Origin: Aurelia coerulea
Lineage: Eukaryota > Cnidaria > Scyphozoa > Semaeostomeae > Ulmaridae
Assembly: GCA_039566865.1 (NCBI GenBank)
Contig: CM076961.1
Span: forward strand, 689,501-753,500
Direction: 5' to 3'
DNA: 64,000 bases
Shown: positions 47,501 through 53,531 of the stretch, piece after piece
Numbering within the stretch: position 1 is the stretch's first letter
Layout: each line of letters opens with the position of its first letter
Notes under the pieces: generated by a model
Databases searched by the model: none
What the model was told of the DNA's origin: nothing
What the model saw: the letters and a program-made list of their open reading frames with translations, nothing else
Made by a program: the position numbers and the translations under genes

Positions 47501-50500
47501 TTCTGAAGTTTACCTGTAACCTGGTTCTCCCTTTGTTTGCCAAATTTAGGCAGAAAAGACTAGTATTTCAAATTTTTCACATCCTTTGTCCGCCAAATTT
47601 ACGGAAAAAAAGACCAGAAATTACAATTTTTCACTAAAGCGGTTCTACCTTTGTCCGGCAAATGTCCGAAAAAAAGGCCAGAATTTCAAATTTTTCACCG
47701 AAGCGGTCCTACCATTGTCCGGCAACCGGTTTTGGGACACTTGTACTTTCATATCTATAATTACTACTTGCTTTGGAAAACAGTAGTAGATCGAAACTAC
47801 CGGTTTTGGGGACAAACATCGTCAGTGATGCATAATGTTAAAAATTGTCCTTCAAATTGAAGAAAAACAACAGCGGAAATTTGCCATCAAAAACGACCAG
47901 TTTTTGGGACAAAGGTGGTGCAAAATTTTTTCATGAACTACCGGTTTTCGGACAAAGGTAGGACCATCCTTCCCAGTGTGACATGCCCGCCCTTGGCGTA
48001 AATGAGAACAAATTTGATCGACAGGATTGGAAGAGAAAGCCAAAAAACTAGTATTGTGAATAAACGCAAATTCACCTCCATATAAATAGACTCACAACTA
48101 AATTGACCTTAAACTTGTCAGATCTCATCCATCATTTTCTTATCAGAACTGACACCTGGCTTAAATTAGAAGGAACTTGATCAACAAGGTAGGAAGAAAA
48201 AGTCAAAAACTGTTTACCGTTAAAAATCTATGTCAATTCAAAATCACATAAATAGAACTTTTTACATTCCGAAGTGATTTTTGATCCTAAACTTATCAGG
48301 TCACAGCTTTCCAGTTTGTTTTATCAGAACTATGATCTTGCCAGGCTTGGATTAGAACAGACTTGATCACAATGATAGGCAGAAAGGCCTCAAAATTTCA
48401 CTCTTCCGGCACCATGAATATATTATTTATGAGATGTTTTCATATATTTCACCAGAAGTTCATGATAAGGATTTTTGTTCAGAATTCTTATCTTTTTGTG
48501 AACGTGATTTGGTGAATGTTGTCTTAAAGCAGAACGAACTGTTAGAATAAGTTACAGTTTATTTTTGGCATGCTAAAATCTCTCCCTTTTAAACCACTCT
48601 TTCGTTAGGATAGGAATCGAATCTAAGGGCCTGTTTACATGGGGAAAAACATGCGACACCACCGGTATGGTGAGATATCGCCTCACCAAAGGTGGAATCT
48701 CACCTGGGTGAGGTGAAATTTTTCCATATAAACGAAACACTACCGGTATGGTGAGGTGTATTGGGTTTCTTCGTTGATTTCTATTGGTTAATTCGTTCTG
48801 ATTTCACGGATGAGAGACGTTACTCCACCTCGCCTCTCTCGGCCCCGGGGCTGACAGGTGAGGTAAAATATCCCATATAAACAGTGGCTGAAATTTACCT
48901 CGCCTGTCAGCCCCGGTTCTGGCAGGTGAGGTGTTTTTCCTCATATAAACAGGCCCTAAATCTAAATTGAAAGCCTTGCAGAAAATACAGAACAGAGCTG
49001 CTGGAATTGTTACAAGTAGCCCTTTTGTCACTTTAGCTGCTCCTCTATTGCAGCGGCTTGGCTGGCCGTCAATTGATAAACTGATTAATCGAGAAACATG
49101 TGCAATGGTATATAAATCCTTGAATTACCTCGCATCTGAAAACCTAGGTGATATTTTCTCCAGATTGTCTGATGTTCATACCAGGGTTTTACGCAATACC
49201 AAATGCAATCTTGCTGTACCAAAAATGAGAACAGCTTATGGCCAAACATCATTTGAGTTTCGTGGAGCCGATGCATGGAATAAACTCGACTCAGAAATGA
49301 AGTTAGCCCCTTCGATTCAATCATTCAAAACGAAACTAAGAGATTCGAATTGAGAATGTTCAAGGAAAGCTTATCTGCATCGATAGTTTTATCTTCAATT
49401 TTTCTTTTTCACGTTTAATAGCTGTATATCATAAATAGGTTTATACCTTGAAATGTTTAGGTTTATTAGCTATTTTTCTTTTCTTTTTTGCTGGGGAAAA
49501 TTGGCAAGCAGTTGCTTAGTTTCACTGAATTGTATCCCAGGGTAAATATGTTTAAATTGAGATAAAAATGAAAATAAAAATGATGATTTCCTCAGGAAAT
49601 ATACGAAATCGGCTCCATCAATTGCGAAGAACGGCAGATTTAAAACTTGCGTTGCAATAAAACAGTACAGCATATGGCTTCACAGTCGTACCGTCGAAAG
49701 AGGGGCGATGGCAAATATCAACTGCGAGGGGATCAACTTTATTCAATAACTTTTTCCTGAGGAATTAATTATTCATTTAATCATCCGTTAAAAGTGAAAC
49801 TAAGTCATAATACTGAGAAAATTAGATGTTCGCCGGGAAGGAAATCTTTCTTTTACGACAGGCAGTCTTTACAGGGTTCGTAACAACCCAAGCTTTGTTA
49901 TCAATTCATACAGACATTATTACAGGCTTTATTATCATAGCTACTTCTACTTTTTTGTATGTTAAAATCACATGTTTATGGAGCAGAAATGCTTTTTTGA
50001 CAATACGGATTTTGTAACGGGCAGCAAACGATAGATTTTTTAATCGTTCGGCTCTATCAAAATAGGGCAGTTCCTTTTTTTAGTTCATGGGTAGCAGGTG
50101 ACAAAAGAGCAGTATTATCTATTTATATATATATATATATACGCCTATGACCCGATACGAGTATAACACAAAAACATAAAGATGAGTTACAGTCCAGAGT
50201 CCAAAAATACACGATTGAAGTGTTCAAGAAGCCTGACATAGTTTGCTCTTATTTTCTCTGGTGTCGCTTCTCACGCATCCTTTTGTTGTTCTCTTTCCTC
50301 TTCTGATCCATTCGGCCACCTACTTCAAACGTCAACTTGCGCCATTTAAGACGATCATCTACACTTTCTGTCCATGTTTCAAGAACATCGCCTCTTTTCA
50401 GAATATCTTTGATGGTATCCTTGAATCTAAGCAGTGGTCGACCTACTTTCCTTCTCCCTTCTGCAAGCTCACCGTACAGAAGTGCCTTATTATCTATTGC

Positions 50501-51143
50501 ATGGGTAGTTAAACACCGCATTTATGCATCACCTTGTATGCCGTTGCGGAGCAAAATTTATATCGTTTTGTGGAGGAGGTTCTGTCTCTTTCGCTAGCTC
50601 CTTCGTAGCAGTGTAGAAATTTTTCGCCTCTAGATCTAAGGCAGTGGCTAAACTATGTTGTTTCTCTTTTCAGACAAGAAGTTTCAGATGAACCAAGGCC
50701 GAAGGGGGTCTGGATACGCCTCAAATAATCTAACCGAGGCTCAGAAGAAGCGGTCCGTTCATTTCTCTGAAATTGGAAGCATGAACGGACCAATAGACGA
50801 GGAAGAAGAAATACGCCGCGTTGCTGCATCCGCAGTAGCGGCTGCCGTTGCCGCTGCAACCGCAGAACACGTTGCCAAACAAGCTAATCCGACAATGGGT
50901 GCAAAAGCAGCCGCTATGGCGTCTAAAGTTGGTGCTGCTGTTGCAAAAGGAGATTCTGACGCTGCGGCGAAAGCAGTGATAGCGACGGCACAGGCGGTGG
51001 ATGAAGTAGTTGCATTAGCATCATCGAGAGCGCAGACATCAACGCCCCGCGCGGCGGCAACTACCTCCGTGAACGGTAAAGTAACGCCATCAGTTGATAT
51101 TCAGCAATCGCCGCCTAAAAGTTCAACATGTACTATATTATAG
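14492..51143 (+). CDS. ROCO GTPase: LRR-Roc-COR-TIR-like-CaaX
   Basis: Exons: 14492-14563, 22581-23703, 24150-24241, 24852-24974, 25256-25410, 27167-27299, 28347-28574, 29241-29528, 30459-30644, 30797-31265, 31869-31951, 31979-32140, a possible 19-nt exon 32297-32315, 32554-32622, 34227-34401, 39139-39425, 50674-51143. Joined, they give about 1,377 codons from the ATG at 14492 (A at -3) to TAG. Order: short N-terminus, LRRs (about 50-320), Roc GTPase (about 350-520), COR (about 570-960), TIR-like domain (about 1065-1220), Ala-rich tail and terminal CTIL. ROCO proteins are GTP-regulated dimeric signalling scaffolds. Here a TIR-like domain replaces the usual kinase, and a prenyl anchor suggests membrane work. 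The two weak joints are the 27-nt gap at 31952-31978 and the tiny exon at 32297. Confidence 0.8.
17430..17600. mobile_element. GCGATTT-family foldback, copy 1
   Basis: Contains AAGAATAGAATTCACACC, GCAGCC and TCGGAAACCTAAATCTTTCG. The same order recurs at 32750-32930 and 56650-56840, with a partial copy at 9950-10015. The best copies start AGACAAAGCGATTT and return CGCTTTGTCTTTTCGG. Confidence 0.65.
18787..18899 (+). CDS. Orphan first-exon candidate
   Basis: ATG at 18787 opens a frame MDGKEVRSCLETLEAVEKRN, continuing through ELLERTVEEG to a strong GTAAGT donor at 18900. It ends in phase 2, so it cannot splice to the phase-0 ROCO exon at 22581. No partner exon was found. It may begin a nested transcript in the first ROCO intron, or be chance; the end of the frame is a low-complexity GGGAGAG run. 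Confidence 0.25.
19381..19774. mobile_element. CCGGGTGAGT element, TA target
   Basis: Ends CCGGGTGAGTCAAAAAC and TTTTTTTACTCACCCGG are flanked by TA on both sides; 394 bp, no open frame. The right two-thirds (AACGGAGTGGC, TTGAACATGTTC, TTTCAAACAGG) recurs at 28795-29181 and 60925-61140. Confidence 0.8.
20159..20480. mobile_element. CAGTAAGTCCCCGCATA element, left part
   Basis: Begins TA-CAGTAAGTCCCCGCATATG. Interior strings such as GTGCTGAAGCTGCACA match, inverted, the element at about 54075-54306, which ends ATGCGGGGACTTACCGTA. The right end here was not resolved. Confidence 0.6.
20935..21385. repeat. Long inverted repeat, about 165-bp arms
   Basis: The left arm (about 20935-21105) and right arm (about 21225-21385) are inverted copies sharing TTTCTGGAATGCACAACGAG, AGAGAAACTTTTGCGGC and GATATATCC. 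They enclose about 120 bp that has no partner. Arm identity is roughly 85-90% by eye. Confidence 0.8.
21990..22480 (+). mobile_element. LINE reverse-transcriptase C-terminal tail
   Basis: The frame at 21943-22404 contains FETLENQIDPFQRRLLR, then ELYRKTGSEPW, RRRRLTWLGHLMRL and KKVGRPPTTWIK. This is the C-terminal tail of RTE/L1-like reverse transcriptases. The polymerase core is absent, so this is a truncated insertion immediately upstream of the large ROCO exon. Confidence 0.8.
22581..23703 (+). CDS. ROCO LRR block and Roc P-loop exon
   Basis: This large exon encodes eight or so leucine-rich repeats of the Cys-containing/AMN1 type (IGRNCSEIESVSI, IGRQCRALLSFKV, VANHCPTLKSIKL, LAQHCKDLVRISM), then FVGSQQSGKSS, a Walker A P-loop at residues 356-364. 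Two donors compete. GTATGT after 23703 ends in phase 1 and fits the next exon. GTAAGA after 23749 keeps the frame open 15 codons longer (through FSKVSRFFEGDHF), but its phase 2 meets a stop in the next exon. I chose 23703. Confidence 0.8.
24150..24974 (+). CDS. Roc GTPase exons with DCSG (G3) motif
   Basis: Exons 24150-24241 and 24852-24974 continue the Roc domain. The first gives ETGLSLEIWDCSGRK, the G3/switch II motif DxxG at residues 424-427. The second gives a hydrophobic strand, SLYVVCFNVAMH, then a helix ending in QAK. Phases are 1 in, then 0, 0. Confidence 0.85.
24640..24725 (+). repeat. GTGACGTCATCAAATTTTTAA repeat, copy 1
   Basis: Interspersed repeat containing GTGACGTCATCA, TTTTTAAATC, CTACAGA and TAGACCTTC. 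Further copies in the same orientation are at 26683-26765 and 27913-27992. The GACGTCA core would be a CRE-like site if bound. Confidence 0.65.
24997..25302 (+). repeat. 153-bp tandem duplication over the G4 exon
   Basis: Unit 1 is 24997-25149 and unit 2 is 25150-25302. Each holds intron, acceptor and the start of the exon. Unit 1 still encodes APIIIVASHKD with an AG acceptor at 25103, but runs into repeated intron sequence without a good donor (only CAA|GTCACA). Unit 2 opens the functional exon at 25256. Confidence 0.9.
25256..25410 (+). CDS. Roc exon with SHKD (G4) motif
   Basis: Begins NPGAPIIIVASHKD: a beta strand followed by the base-specificity motif SHKD (residues 481-484), the ROCO equivalent of NKxD/THxD. 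It continues as a helix that closes the Roc domain and ends in phase 2 at a GTAAGT donor. Confidence 0.85.
25411..27166. other. ROCO intron with foldback and interspersed repeats
   Basis: Contains a TATTTACCGATTTG-type degenerate run (25445-25730), a 175-bp foldback (25736-25912), a GTGACGTCATCA repeat (26683-26765) and a second short inverted pair (GAAATTTCCACGGCAG near 26900 with CCGTGGAAATTTT near 26615). No coding sequence recognised. Confidence 0.65.
25736..25912. mobile_element. ATAGACCTTTTAG foldback MITE, copy 1
   Basis: Ends ATAGACCTTTTAGTCATTCT and TTTTGCTAAAAGGTCTAT. The copy at 28131-28318 has the same ends and the GATTCGATCG-type interior. A related piece at about 53010-53295 ends GATAGCTAAAAGGTCTATC. 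Confidence 0.75.
27167..29528 (+). CDS. ROCO linker and COR-A exons
   Basis: Exons 27167-27299, 28347-28574 and 29241-29528, phases 1, 0, 0. The first two give a helical linker (RKETLRMMLEQRPIV, KYVGIENEAILKKIME). The third contains IICIDPASLANTMAGIY and HNGMIRETIIPLLLHLSLI, the pattern of the COR domain in which a DP-x-x-L segment precedes a winged-helix-like part. COR mediates ROCO dimerisation. Confidence 0.75.
27405..27800. mobile_element. Foldback element with GGTGGTGT ends
   Basis: The left side TTTAAAGGTGGTGTGA and interior GCTGATGACGTCATTTTG are repeated inverted on the right (CAAAATGACGTCATCAGC, TCACACCACCTTTAA). It contains a short direct duplication of AATGGCTTGAAAGGAACTTC at the right end. 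No real gene. Confidence 0.75.
28131..28318. mobile_element. ATAGACCTTTTAG foldback MITE, copy 2
   Basis: Ends ATAGACCTTGTAGCTATTCT and AATAGCTAAAAGGTCTGT, less than 30 bp upstream of the exon at 28347. It happens to keep the ROCO frame open upstream, so the element reads as a fake N-terminal extension of that exon. Confidence 0.75.
28795..29181. mobile_element. CCGGGTGAGT-family element, right portion
   Basis: Ends TTTACTCACCCGG followed by TA, as at 19774. The interior matches (GAGGGGTTTTCTCGA, GCCCCTTCAAGAAAC, ACCCGACTAAAATCAGCC). The left terminus is degenerate. Confidence 0.65.
30459..31265 (+). CDS. ROCO COR-B exons
   Basis: Exons 30459-30644 (62 codons) and 30797-31265 (phase 1 out). 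The first gives DQAKLLIKVMEWLVIL, a helix typical of COR. The second gives WRFRFFKPISHSFFISLISA, SYWQSGAYLRVGDVDISVV, and VVEAYTRGDISKD. A W-x-x-G strand after a hydrophobic sheet is the usual COR-B pattern. The exon ends CCA-A at a GTAGGT donor. Confidence 0.75.
31570..31704. mobile_element. CATACTAACCGG foldback MITE
   Basis: 135 bp. Arms of about 60 bp beginning CATACTAACCGGTTTTGTAG pair with the complement at the right end, around a short GACCTCGCAAGCTCGGTC loop. Confidence 0.85.
31869..32140 (+). CDS. ROCO post-COR helical exons
   Basis: Coding blocks 31869-31951 (from NARIETIVHAFFMY to EAKLFQK) and 31979-32140 (DDPSFQLRLVFVLLELDIFM to MESYQ) are in one frame, separated by 27 nt with two in-frame stops. 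The first fits the phase-1 exit at 31265. The second ends at GTAACA in phase 0. To reach the phase-1 exon at 32554, a 19-nt exon at 32297-32315 (LLDDLI plus one base) is needed; it is only a candidate. Confidence 0.6.
32554..32622 (+). CDS. ROCO COR-TIR linker exon
   Basis: Short phase-1/phase-1 exon reading EDKVGQRSKIPPDICDWLMDC, with a TTTAG acceptor and GTAACT donor. It joins directly to AHCVIYINYD of the TIR-like exon at 34227. Confidence 0.65.
32750..32930. mobile_element. GCGATTT-family foldback, copy 2
   Basis: AGACAAAGCGATTT at the left and AAATCGCTTTGTCTTTTCGG toward the right form the arms. CGGAAACCTGAATCTTTTG follows, as in copies at 17430-17600 and 56650-56840. Confidence 0.7.
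32954..33305. mobile_element. CCCGGGGGGG-ended foldback element
   Basis: Ends CCCCGGGGGGGGGGTCACT and AGTGACCCCCCCGGG, then GTGCCATTTT/AATGGCACA inside. The interior repeats TACCCTAAAATTT several times. ACACAC flanks both sides. A decayed relative is at 61982-62190. Confidence 0.8.
34227..39425 (+). CDS. TIR-like domain exons of ROCO
   Basis: Exons 34227-34401 and 39139-39425 (phases 1, 2, then 1 out). The first has a core strand HCVIYINYDSEHF, a helix, then GYVCVCQHE and GLILLLLTSKYL. The second continues EEGSFDTVRLALERSKKVV and ATLELVPDLEK. Strand-helix alternation with an acidic end to strand A and an ILLLLTSKYL strand is the TIR pattern. In the position where catalytic TIRs carry W-C-x-x-E the sequence is SFDTV-R, so NADase activity is unlikely. 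A SEFIR-like or degenerate TIR reading is also possible. Confidence 0.6.
34536..34720. mobile_element. TTGTTGGGGAGACGAGATA foldback, copy 1
   Basis: Ends TTGTTGGGGAGACGAGATAC and TATCTCGTCTCACCAACAAG; inner arms carry TGTGTCCCCCGTGC and CACGGGGGGACACA. The second copy of the family is 2.5 kb downstream. Confidence 0.85.
35441..35915 (-). mobile_element. Penelope-like remnant between inverted flanks
   Basis: GGAGGGCAAGCACGACGACA near 35441 and its complement near 35900 form inverted flanks of about 60 bp. Between them, on the - strand, CTGATGA (35656-35650), a GGATCT/AGATCC stem and GAAAC (35629-35625) form a hammerhead-like core. It is followed by TAATATAATCATGGCTTAG, as in the copy near 8575. 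Confidence 0.55.
37040..37205. mobile_element. TTGTTGGGGAGACGAGATA foldback, copy 2
   Basis: Same ends (CTTGTTGGGGAGGCGAGATA and TATCTCGTCTCCCCAACAAG) and the same internal CCCCCG/CGGGGG block as 34536-34720. Confidence 0.85.
38858..39003. repeat. Perfect 65-bp palindrome, 16-nt loop
   Basis: Arms 38858-38922 and 38939-39003 are exact reverse complements, starting CTAGACTTATGGCATTTCG. TAGGTAAAAGC occurs as a direct repeat at 38848-38858 and 39001-39010. It lies 135 bp upstream of the exon at 39139. Confidence 0.95.
39598..39990. mobile_element. GCGGACACA-ended element, copy 1
   Basis: About 390 bp, beginning GGGTCAATTGCACTTTAGCG and sharing its whole length (about 75% by eye) with 40973-41354. 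Ends TGCACTTTAGCGGACACA and TGTGTCCGCGAAGTGCA are inverted. GATGACGTCAAAATGTC is a conserved internal block. Confidence 0.75.
40973..41354. mobile_element. GCGGACACA-ended element, copy 2
   Basis: Second copy in the same orientation, ending GTGTGTCCGCGAAGTGCAAA. Short open frames on both strands are not conserved between the two copies. Confidence 0.75.
42827..43348 (-). mobile_element. LINE reverse-transcriptase C-terminal tail, antisense
   Basis: The - strand frame 43345-42947 begins KSHKRALRILFKDYDSSFDE. It contains KIHVQNLQKLMIEIYK, NYNLRTKNLCRLPKTRT, IESLSFRGSLLWNTL and FKRAIKHW, and ends CNCRIC. This is the classic LINE C-terminal block. A TAA/ATT microsatellite at 42827-42841 is the 3' tail. 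It is 5'-truncated. Confidence 0.85.
44698..45170. repeat. Tandem repeat, about 240-bp unit
   Basis: About two units share AAGTCCTTCTGCAGAACTTT, GTTGCTTTACCCCAGATAG and AATTAGCTGATGAAATTCACG. A third partial TTCTGCAGAACTTTACCC lies inside the first. Confidence 0.8.
45700..46304. mobile_element. CCGGGTGTCCCAAAAAAATG foldback, TA target
   Basis: 605 bp with TA on each side. Ends CCGGGTGTCCCAAAAAAATG and its complement; the inverted homology goes on through AACGAGGTATCTATG and the AAGGCCAAAGC block to near the centre. TA target and CCGGGTGT ends suit a Tc1/mariner-like MITE. No transposase. Confidence 0.85.
46830..48400. repeat. Degenerate satellite, about 190-bp unit
   Basis: At least five diverged units carry GCCTTGTTTTATCAGAACTG, TTGGCGTAAATTAGAAC, TTTGATCGACAGGATTGG and ATTAACGCAAATTCAGAATC. 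The array is split by the insertion at 47304-47994. A single related unit sits near 45540. Confidence 0.8.
47304..47994. mobile_element. hAT-like insertion with 8-bp target duplication
   Basis: 691 bp. Left end CAGGGGCGGGCA, right end TGCCCGCCCTT. GGCGTAAA is duplicated at 47296-47303 and 47995-48002, within the satellite unit. Internal GGTTTTGGGAC/GTCCCAAAA-type blocks repeat. CAGGGGCGG ends and 8-bp duplication are hAT hallmarks. No transposase seen. Confidence 0.8.
48627..48956. mobile_element. GGGCCTGTTTA foldback, TAA target
   Basis: 330 bp. Ends GGGCCTGTTTACATGG and CATATAAACAGGCCC, flanked by TAA at 48624-48626 and 48957-48959. Three-base TAA duplication and GG-rich ends suit PIF/Harbinger-type MITEs. 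CCGGTATGGTGAG and AGGTGAGGT blocks repeat inside. Confidence 0.85.
48957..49470 (+). mobile_element. LINE reverse-transcriptase C-terminal tail
   Basis: The frame 48967-49353 gives LQKIQNRAAGIVTSSPFV, LLQRLGWPSI, ETCAMVYKSLN, NTKCNLAVPKMRT and FEFRGADAWNKLD. This is a LINE C-terminus lacking the polymerase core. It abuts the foldback that ends at 48956. Confidence 0.85.
50225..50521 (-). mobile_element. LINE reverse-transcriptase C-terminal tail, antisense
   Basis: The - strand frame 50521-50249 reads LLYGELAEGRRKVGRPLLRF, then KDILKRGDVLETW, DRLKWRKLTFEVGG and a basic end. It is an ORF2 C-terminus of the type common in invertebrate LINEs, 5'-truncated. It lies 150 bp upstream of the last ROCO exon. 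Confidence 0.75.
50484..50625. mobile_element. CATGGGTAGTTA-family fragment
   Basis: Starts GCATGGGTAGTTAAACACCG and keeps GGAGGAGG downstream; the right end is lost. Same family as 53644-53844 and 59454-59723. It overlaps the start of the LINE fragment. Confidence 0.55.
50674..51143 (+). CDS. Last ROCO exon: Ala-rich tail with CTIL CaaX box
   Basis: Entered in phase 1 (G plus AC gives Asp) after a TTTCTCTTTTCAG acceptor. It fits the phase-1 exit at 39425, giving ...YYPYEE-D-KKFQMNQGRR. It encodes a basic/acidic linker with EEEEIRR, then an Ala-rich helix (AASAVAAAVAAATAEHV, GAKAAAMASKVGAAVAKG), a Ser/Thr/Pro-rich spacer and a C-terminal CTIL before TAG. C-aliphatic-aliphatic-L is a geranylgeranyltransferase I type CaaX box. 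GC content is higher than in neighbouring exons. The join to the TIR-like exon rests on phase only. Confidence 0.75.
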
Positions 51144-51189
51144 CATTGTCTTTCTATGTAGCCTAGTGTTTAAATACATGAATGGTGTA

Positions 51190-51612
51190 CAGTAAAAACC
51201 CGCAAATAAGAACCTTTAATTTCCCATCAGGCAGAGTTCGGCTCTTATTTGATCGATATAAATTGAGAATCAGGGTATTAGGTTTTTATCTGAAGGTCCC
51301 TGAGCCTCAGGACCTGACATGTTTTGAAATTCCAATTAAATTGTATGTACTTTAGTTGTTATCGGTCAGAGTGCATAAGTCTAGATTTGTTCAAGTTTAA
51401 TTTTGGCTTCAGTCTCACACTCCTTTCCCGTAACAGAACATGTTCTCTCATCCTATTCAGTTTAAATCTGCGTAAATAATGGAACTCCGTTTTAAGAATA
51501 AGAACCTACATTCAATAGTCGCCTGAATAAGGCTCTCGCTTAAACGGCAAATATTTCAACTTTCAGCCTGGCGATTTTGAAACATAGTGTTCTTATTCGC
51601 TAATTTTTACTG
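51190..51612. mobile_element. CAGTAAA foldback element, copy 2 (TA target)
   Basis: CAGTAAAAACCCGCAAATAAG and CGCTAATTTTTACTG ends, TA on both sides, 423 bp. It lies 50 bp after the ROCO stop, so it is probably in the 3' UTR. Confidence 0.8.
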
Positions 51613-52928
51613 TATTGTAAATATTGTAGATGGGACACAACATTGAAGAATGATTAGCCAATGACGGTAATAAGTCGGGTCTGAGAGGGGTGATGTAAAC
51701 TCGTTGTAAGATCATAGGAGGGGTCCCTTATGTCTGAAGGGGGAAAGTGGCATTTACTTGAAATAATGCACAGCAACAGAACATTGATGAGCTCGGACTG
51801 GGAATGCCAATAGTTAAAGCAATAGACGAAATAGGATTTCTATCATGTGTTGTAATACTGTAAAGTTGACTGAGGTTGCCCCGAACATGTGACTGAGTGC
51901 ATTGTGATTGACGACCCCTTTATGACCCTCCATATAATATTATTGGCTGTATTTCAAATCTAAAATCCTCCATCCATATCATGAAATTATTGCAAGAAGT
52001 CATTGCAGCTTTGGAGAGATGTATAATTTTGCAGTGGCCGGCATTTGCATGCATCAATAGCCCAGAATACACCGTAAAAACCATATATCAATGGCATCAA
52101 GACCGTAAAACTCATGTATATGCCGCATTTTTTTCCATAATTTCTCTCTCGCATTGGGGTGCATCCAATATGTGGTGTGAAATGTTAGCCCTAATAAAAT
52201 GATGAACTGCTTTATAAATGCTTTACATTTCTTTATCTGTTAATACTTTACAACCTTCATCTACTTTCTGATAAAAACATAGGTACAATCCTGCATGCAC
52301 ATTTCATCTACTTTCTGAAAAAAACATAGGTACAATCCTGCGTGCACACTTTTCAAGAAACGATTGAAGTTGTAATATAAATGAATTTCTACAAAACGTT
52401 TTACCTAAATTGTACGACTCAGCGTACAGTCGGGTTTTAACGATACCCTGTGTTAAGTAAATAGACTCATCCGTACAATAAACTGGATGTTAGTTATAGG
52501 AAGATTGGATAAAAGTTGGATGCATATGTACGGCGCAGAGAGGAATAATGCTACATATTTACGTCATCTGTAGAGTGTCCTATGACCGCGGTAGAAGTTG
52601 TATGTTGTTATTGTCGATTGCATAAGAAAAAAATAGAGACATCTTTAACAGGCCATTTATTGTAGATATGTAAATGTAATAGTGCTTAATAAGACGTGAA
52701 CCTTACGCATGTATGTTGTAGCAGAGATATGTATATGTATGACAAAGAAATGGATAATATAACTGTTAATATGAACAATGATATGATGGTGGATTGATTA
52801 ATTGATTAACTGATTAATTGATTACAGTTTGCTTTGTTGATATCATCGAAATCAGTGATATGATTCAGATCGAGAGGCTCCCCTGTGTTTTGAAATAGCA
52901 TCAAGACTTGGCAAAATTTCCATCGTAA

Positions 52929-53008
52929 CAATAGATAAACGAATCATAACAATAGATAAAGTAATCATAACAATAGATAAAGGAATCATAACAATAGATA
53001 AAAGAATG
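52929..53008. repeat. 21-bp tandem repeat
   Basis: Four units of ATAACAATAGATAAA plus a variable six bases (CGAATC, GTAATC, GGAATC). Confidence 0.9.
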
Positions 53009-53428
53009 TGCAAGAGGAAGCAACGCCACTCAATCGAACCTTCCGTATAAAGATGTATAAAAATATCGCGCGATGTAGACTTCATGTAAGGCCTAAGGCC
53101 TTACTTGGATTCCTAAAAACAAGGAATATTTTCCCGTAAAAATTGATCGAGTTGAGGTGGGTTTGACGTTTGAGAGTAATCTGAATATTCTCAATGCTTG
53201 TAACGCCGCTCAATCGAACCTTCAAACTAGAAGTGAAGGGTTCTACAAATATCGCTCTATCCATGTTCTTTTGTAGGATAGCTAAAAGGTCTATCGCAGA
53301 TAACAGAAGAAAAAACATGTGTACTTTGCATCTCATGTTCCTACATCTCTACATCATTTTCATTTACAAATACTATAACCTTGATCCATACTTTCACTCT
53401 CCTTGCAGTTTATGAATAGATTGAAAGT

Positions 53429-53531
53429 TCAAGCTCGAACTGGTCTTTTAAATCCAGAATAAACATAGGGACTTGGTCTTCCTTTTAACGAGGCTGCAGG
53501 CCCAGGTCTCATTCCAGTACGTGTTTGATTG
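53429..53531 (-). CDS. SHIPPO-like terminal exon
   Basis: After an ACTACGCAG acceptor the frame is TRTGMRPGPAASLKGRPSPY, then VYSGFKRPVRA and TGA. The repeat motif PGPAA is present and the exon ends the protein. Entry is phase 2, so it does not join directly to 54745. Confidence 0.65.

Larger units (their letters stand above)
39426..50673. other. 11-kb last ROCO intron
   Basis: The longest intron. It carries a duplicated 390-bp element (39598-39990 and 40973-41354), a LINE tail (42827-43348), tandem repeats (44698-45170 and 46830-48400), a TA-flanked foldback (45700-46304), a hAT-like insertion (47304-47994), a TAA-flanked foldback (48627-48956), and two LINE tails (48957-49470, 50225-50521). 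Nothing recognised in about 41360-42820, 43350-44690 and 49500-50220 beyond AT-rich sequence and an (AT)n run near 50126. Confidence 0.7.
51144..53428. other. Convergent spacer between ROCO and SHIPPO genes
   Basis: Contains the ROCO 3' UTR. The first clear AATAAA is near 52193; whether it is used is unknown. It also holds a CAGTAAA element (51190-51612), a 50-bp direct repeat (CATCTACTTTCTGATAAAAA near 52258 and 52307) and a 21-bp tandem repeat (52929-53008). No gene recognised. Confidence 0.6.

Noticed and set aside
27167..51143. A kinase domain expected after COR in LRRK-type ROCO proteins
   Set aside because: No G-x-G-x-x-G, VAIK, HRD or DFG motif was found in any frame between the COR exons and the last exon.
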